Source of the DNA: Burkholderia pyrrocinia | Lineage (GTDB): Bacteria > Pseudomonadota > Gammaproteobacteria > Burkholderiales > Burkholderiaceae | Reading direction: 5' to 3' | NCBI RefSeq assembly: GCF_003330765.1 | Contig: NZ_CP024904.1 | Location: 620,001 to 684,000 of the forward strand | Length of the DNA stretch: 64,000 nucleotides | Shown here: positions 61,097 through 64,000 of the stretch, piece by piece | How the letters are laid out: the number at the start of each line of letters is the position of its first letter | Position numbering within the stretch: the stretch's first letter is position 1 | Made by a program: the position numbers and the translations under genes | The notes under the pieces: generated by a model | Database searches by the model: none | Seen by the model: only the letters and a program-made list of their open reading frames with translations | What the model was told of the DNA's origin: nothing

Positions 61097-62323
61097 ATGA
61101 ACAACAGCACTTCGACGAACCGCAAGGCCGCCATCATCGGCGGCTCGCTGGGCGGACTGTTCGCCGCGAATCTCCTGCTGCGCAACGGCTGGGACGTGGA
61201 CGTATTCGAACGGGTACCCGAGGCGCTCTCGGGCCGCGGCGCCGGCATCGTCACGCACCCGGAACTGTTCGACGTGATGCTCGCCGCGGGCGTGCGCCTC
61301 GACGAATCGATCGGCGTGAATGTCGAATCGCGCATCACGCTGGCCAGGGACGGCACCGTGGAGTCGGAACGCAGGCTGCCACAGACGCTCACCGCGTGGA
61401 GCAAGATGTACCACGTGCTGCGCGCAGCCCTGCCCGACCAGCATTACCACTCAGGTGCTGTCGTCACCGATGTCGCGGACGGACCGGATCGCGCATCGGT
61501 CACACTGTCCGACGGCTCGGTCGTGCACGCCGATCTGGTCATCGCGGCCGACGGATTCCGCTCGGCGATCCGCGAACGGTTCCTGCCGGACGCGCAGCTT
61601 CAATATGCGGGCTATGTCGCCTGGCGCGGGCTGGTTGACGAAGCCAGCCTGTCGGACGCGACCCACGCGACGCTGTTCGGAAATTTTGCGTTCGGCCTGC
61701 CGCCGCACGAGCAGATCCTCGGCTATCCGGTCGCCGGCCAGGGCAACAGCACGAAGCCGGGCGAGCGTCGCTACAACTACGTGTGGTATCGCGCGACCCG
61801 CGAAGATACCGACCTGCCCAACCTGCTGACCGACGAGACCGGCAAGCTGTGGGCGGGCGGCATTCCACCGACGCTGATCCGGCGCGACGTCCTCGACGAC
61901 ATGGAAGACGCCGCCCACGCGCTGCTTGCACCTCAATTCGCCGAGATCGTGACGCGCGCGACGCAACCGCTGTTCCAGCCGATTTACGACCTCGAAGTAC
62001 CGAACATGGCGTTCGGCCGGATCGCGCTGCTCGGCGACGCCGCGTTCGTCGCGCGACCGCATTGCGGGATGGGCGTCACGAAAGCCGCCGGCGATGCGCT
62101 CGCGCTCGTCACGGCACTCGCCACGCGCTCCGACACGCTCGACGCACTGTGCGAATACAGCGAAACGCGCACGGCATTCGGTGCCGCGATCGTGCAGCAC
62201 GCGCGCCATCTCGGCGCCTACATGCAGGCGCAACTGAAAAACGACACCGAGCGCGAAATGGCCGAGCGCTATCGAACGCCGGAAGTCGTGATGCGGGAGA
62301 CCGCCGTACCGCCGCATTTCTGA
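61097..62323 (+). CDS. FAD-dependent aromatic monooxygenase
   Basis: A 408-aa class A flavin monooxygenase: Rossmann motif AIIGGSLGGLFAANLLLRNG (residues about 12-31), LSGRGAGIVTHPEL, the DG motif in VIAADGFRSAIRE, and GRIALLGDAAFVARPHCGMGVTKAAGDAL (GD motif). It resembles 2,6-dihydroxypyridine 3-hydroxylase-type enzymes, which hydroxylate electron-rich aromatics with NADH. Substrate is not certain. It overlaps the end region of the VOC gene closely, and a strong hairpin follows its stop. Confidence 0.86.
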   Translation: MNNSTSTNRKAAIIGGSLGGLFAANLLLRNGWDVDVFERVPEALSGRGAGIVTHPELFDVMLAAGVRLDESIGVNVESRITLARDGTVESERRLPQTLTAWSKMYHVLRAALPDQHYHSGAVVTDVADGPDRASVTLSDGSVVHADLVIAADGFRSAIRERFLPDAQLQYAGYVAWRGLVDEASLSDATHATLFGNFAFGLPPHEQILGYPVAGQGNSTKPGERRYNYVWYRATREDTDLPNLLTDETGKLWAGGIPPTLIRRDVLDDMEDAAHALLAPQFAEIVTRATQPLFQPIYDLEVPNMAFGRIALLGDAAFVARPHCGMGVTKAAGDALALVTALATRSDTLDALCEYSETRTAFGAAIVQHARHLGAYMQAQLKNDTEREMAERYRTPEVVMRETAVPPHF

Positions 62324-62330
62324 GCGCGGG

Positions 62331-62361
62331 CGGGCGCCGCGTGCGAGACGCGCGGCGCCCG
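62331..62361. terminator. GC-rich hairpin after monooxygenase gene
   Basis: CGGGCGCCGCG and CGCGGCGCCCG are perfect 11-bp arms around 9 nt, 8 bp after the stop codon. No T-run, but it is well placed to end the VOC/monooxygenase transcript before yjcH. Confidence 0.55.
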
Positions 62362-62399
62362 CTGCCCGGCCCCGCATACCCAAACCAGAAGGAGACACC

Positions 62400-62759
62400 A
62401 TGAACCATCCGATTCCGGCTGCCGCCGGCACCGCGCCCGACCTGGGCGCGCCGGCGCAGGCCATCCATCCGCTGCTGCGCGATGCCCGCTTTCGCGCACT
62501 GGTCAGGCGCAGACGGCTGTTCGCCTGGTCCCTGACGCTCATCATGCTCACCCTCTATTTCGCGTTCATCCTCACGCTGGCGTTTTCGCCGACGCTGCTC
62601 GGACAGCCGATCGTGCAGGGCCGGCCTACCCCGTGGGGCATCCCGGTCGGTTTCGGCATGTTCGTCGTCACGTTCGCGCTGGTCGCGCTTTACGTCTATC
62701 AGGCCAATTCAGTGCACGACACGATCGTCGCGTCCATTCGTCATGGAGGCGGTCAATGA
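62400..62759 (+). CDS. yjcH: DUF485 membrane protein YjcH
   Basis: A 119-aa DUF485 protein with two spans: [24 protein letters not shown] and [21 protein letters not shown]; the [14 protein letters not shown] start is typical. It is the usual small partner of acetate/pyruvate-type sodium:solute symporters. An AGAAGGAG site precedes the ATG. Its stop overlaps the actP ATG (ATGA), so both are co-translated. Confidence 0.9.
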   Translation: MNHPIPAAAGTAPDLGAPAQAIHPLLRDARFRALVRRRRLFAWSLTLIMLTLYFAFILTLAFSPTLLGQPIVQGRPTPWGIPVGFGMFVVTFALVALYVYQANSVHDTIVASIRHGGGQ

Positions 62760-64000
62760 AACGCCTGCTCCTCGCATCGATTGCCACCGTCGTGTCGGCA
62801 CCGGCGTTCGCGGCCGGCTCCGCGGCGCTGGCGCACGGGCACAATCCGGTCGCGATCGGCATGTTCCTGTTGTTCGTCGCTTCGACGCTCTTCATCACGC
62901 GCTGGGCCGCGCGCAAGAACAACAGCGTGGCCGACCACTACGCCGCAGGCGGCAAGATCACCGCGATCCAGAACGGCTGGGCGATCGCCGGCGACTACAT
63001 GTCGGCGGCGTCGCTGCTCGGCATCTCCGCGCTGGTGTTCACGAGCGGCTACGACGGCCTGATCTATTCGGTGGGCTTTCTCGCGAGCTGGCCGATCATC
63101 CTGTTCCTGATCGCCGAGCCGCTGCGCAACCTCGGCAAGTACACGCTTGCCGACGTCGTGTCCTATCGCCTCCGGCAACGGCCGATCCGCGCGTTCGCGG
63201 CATCGAGTTCGATCGTCATCGTGCTGTTGTATCTCGTGTCGCAGATGGTCGGCGCGGGCAAGCTTGTCGAACTGCTGTTCGGCCTGAACTACACGGTCGC
63301 GGTGCTGGTCGTCGGCGTGCTGATGGTCGTCTACGTGTTCTTCGGCGGGATGCTCGCGACGACCTGGATCCAGATCATCAAGGCCGTGCTGCTGCTCGCC
63401 GGCGCGGCCTTCATGGCGATCATGGTGCTGAGCCGTTTCGGATTCAGCCTCGACGCGCTGTTCGCGCAGGCAATTCTCGTCCATCCGAAACACGCGGCGA
63501 TCATGCGCCCCGGCGGCCTGGTATCCGATCCGGTCTCGGCCGTGTCGCTCGGCCTCGCGCTGATCTTCGGCACGGCGGGCCTGCCGCACATCCTGATGCG
63601 GTTTTTCACGGTCGGCGATGTCAAGGCAGCCCGCAAGAGCATCCTCTATGCGACCGGCATCGTCGGCGTCGGCTATGTGTTGATCATCATCATCGGCTTC
63701 GGCACCATCGCGCTCGTTGCGTCTGACCCGCAATATCACGACGCGTCCGGCGCCATCGCGGGCGGCGTGAACATGGTGGCGATTCACCTCGCGCATGCCG
63801 TCGGCGGCAACGTGTTCCTCGGCTTCATCTGCGCGGTCGCATTCTCGACCATCCTGGCCGTGGTCGCCGGGCTGACACTCGCGGGTTCCTCGGCGATCTC
63901 GCACGACCTCTATGCGAACGTGCTGCGTCGCGGGCGCGCGTCCGATCACGAGGAAATGCGCGTAGCCCGCGGGACGACCCTGGTGCTCGGTGTGCTCGCG
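62756..64000 (+). CDS. actP: Cation/acetate symporter ActP (partial, runs off window)
   Basis: The first 415 codons of a sodium:solute symporter are present; the frame is open to the window end. It has a cleavable-looking N-terminus ([19 protein letters not shown]), a feature of ActP, then [40 protein letters not shown], the conserved SSS signature, [16 protein letters not shown] and [28 protein letters not shown]. ActP takes up acetate and other short monocarboxylates with a cation. The paired yjcH just upstream supports the assignment. The full length is expected to be about 550 aa. Confidence 0.9.
   Translation, partial: MKRLLLASIATVVSAPAFAAGSAALAHGHNPVAIGMFLLFVASTLFITRWAARKNNSVADHYAAGGKITAIQNGWAIAGDYMSAASLLGISALVFTSGYDGLIYSVGFLASWPIILFLIAEPLRNLGKYTLADVVSYRLRQRPIRAFAASSSIVIVLLYLVSQMVGAGKLVELLFGLNYTVAVLVVGVLMVVYVFFGGMLATTWIQIIKAVLLLAGAAFMAIMVLSRFGFSLDALFAQAILVHPKHAAIMRPGGLVSDPVSAVSLGLALIFGTAGLPHILMRFFTVGDVKAARKSILYATGIVGVGYVLIIIIGFGTIALVASDPQYHDASGAIAGGVNMVAIHLAHAVGGNVFLGFICAVAFSTILAVVAGLTLAGSSAISHDLYANVLRRGRASDHEEMRVARGTTLVLGVLA

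Noticed and set aside
1..64000. CRISPR arrays, tRNA/rRNA genes, insertion sequences or prophage
   Set aside because: No regularly spaced repeats, no tRNA-like cloverleaf or rRNA stretch noticed, and no transposase, integrase or phage structural gene in any frame.

Overview
The window looks like a secondary replicon of a plant-associated Burkholderia, most likely of the cepacia complex. This is inferred from the very high G+C, strong GC3 bias, many GTG/TTG starts, a DUF3331 gene, paired XapX genes, and a hrp-type (group 2, Ralstonia/Xanthomonas-like) type III secretion (T3SS) accessory region. No rRNA, tRNA, CRISPR array, transposase or integrase was recognised.

Region 1 (1-14.3 kb) is the flank of a hrp T3SS locus. 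It holds the end of a CesT-type chaperone gene, two tandem AWR/RipA-like effector genes, an ECF sigma/FecR pair without a receptor gene, an OmpR-type (HrpG-like) regulator, another putative effector (HopA1-like), virK, and a HrpF/NolX/PopF translocon gene. Five exact TTCG-N16-TTCG boxes (hrpII/PIP boxes) lie upstream of five of these genes. Three are followed, after exactly 32 nt, by a YANNNT -10 element.

Region 2 (14.4-25.1 kb) has visibly lower G+C and looks acquired. It encodes what appears to be a complete organosulfur catabolic route: HAAAP amino-acid importer, MalY/PatB C-S lyase, 3-mercaptopropionate dioxygenase, class III CoA-transferase, 3-sulfinopropanoyl-CoA desulfinase, hotdog thioesterase and a LysR regulator. 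Each of its four transcription units carries one TTGAA-N6-TTCAA-type palindrome, which defines a candidate local regulon. This is the most interesting system in the window.

Region 3 (25.4-31.5 kb) holds an APC permease, a 2,3-diaminopropionate ammonia-lyase and an M20 amidohydrolase, probably for catabolism of N-acyl or N-carbamoyl diaminopropionate. It also holds decayed remnants of a sigma/anti-sigma pair, a TetR gene, and a LysR fragment.

Region 4 (31.6-42.6 kb) carries redox and detoxification operons (MFS, MoaF-like, luciferase-like monooxygenase; dkgB, old yellow enzyme, aldo-keto reductase). It then has an amidohydrolase/isochorismatase/DoxX/XapX cluster with a LysR gene.

Region 5 (42.7-58.7 kb) is signalling-rich: an MscS channel with a cyclic-nucleotide-binding domain, two winged-helix/NTPase regulators, two alpha/beta hydrolases (one with a Tat signal), FixJ- and CheY-like response regulators and a giant kinase-like/ATPase/GAF/histidine kinase protein.

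Region 6 (58.7-64 kb) has a thioredoxin-reductase-like flavoprotein divergent from a UBP zinc-finger gene, a VOC/flavin monooxygenase operon behind a tandem palindromic operator, and yjcH-actP. The last gene is cut by the window end.
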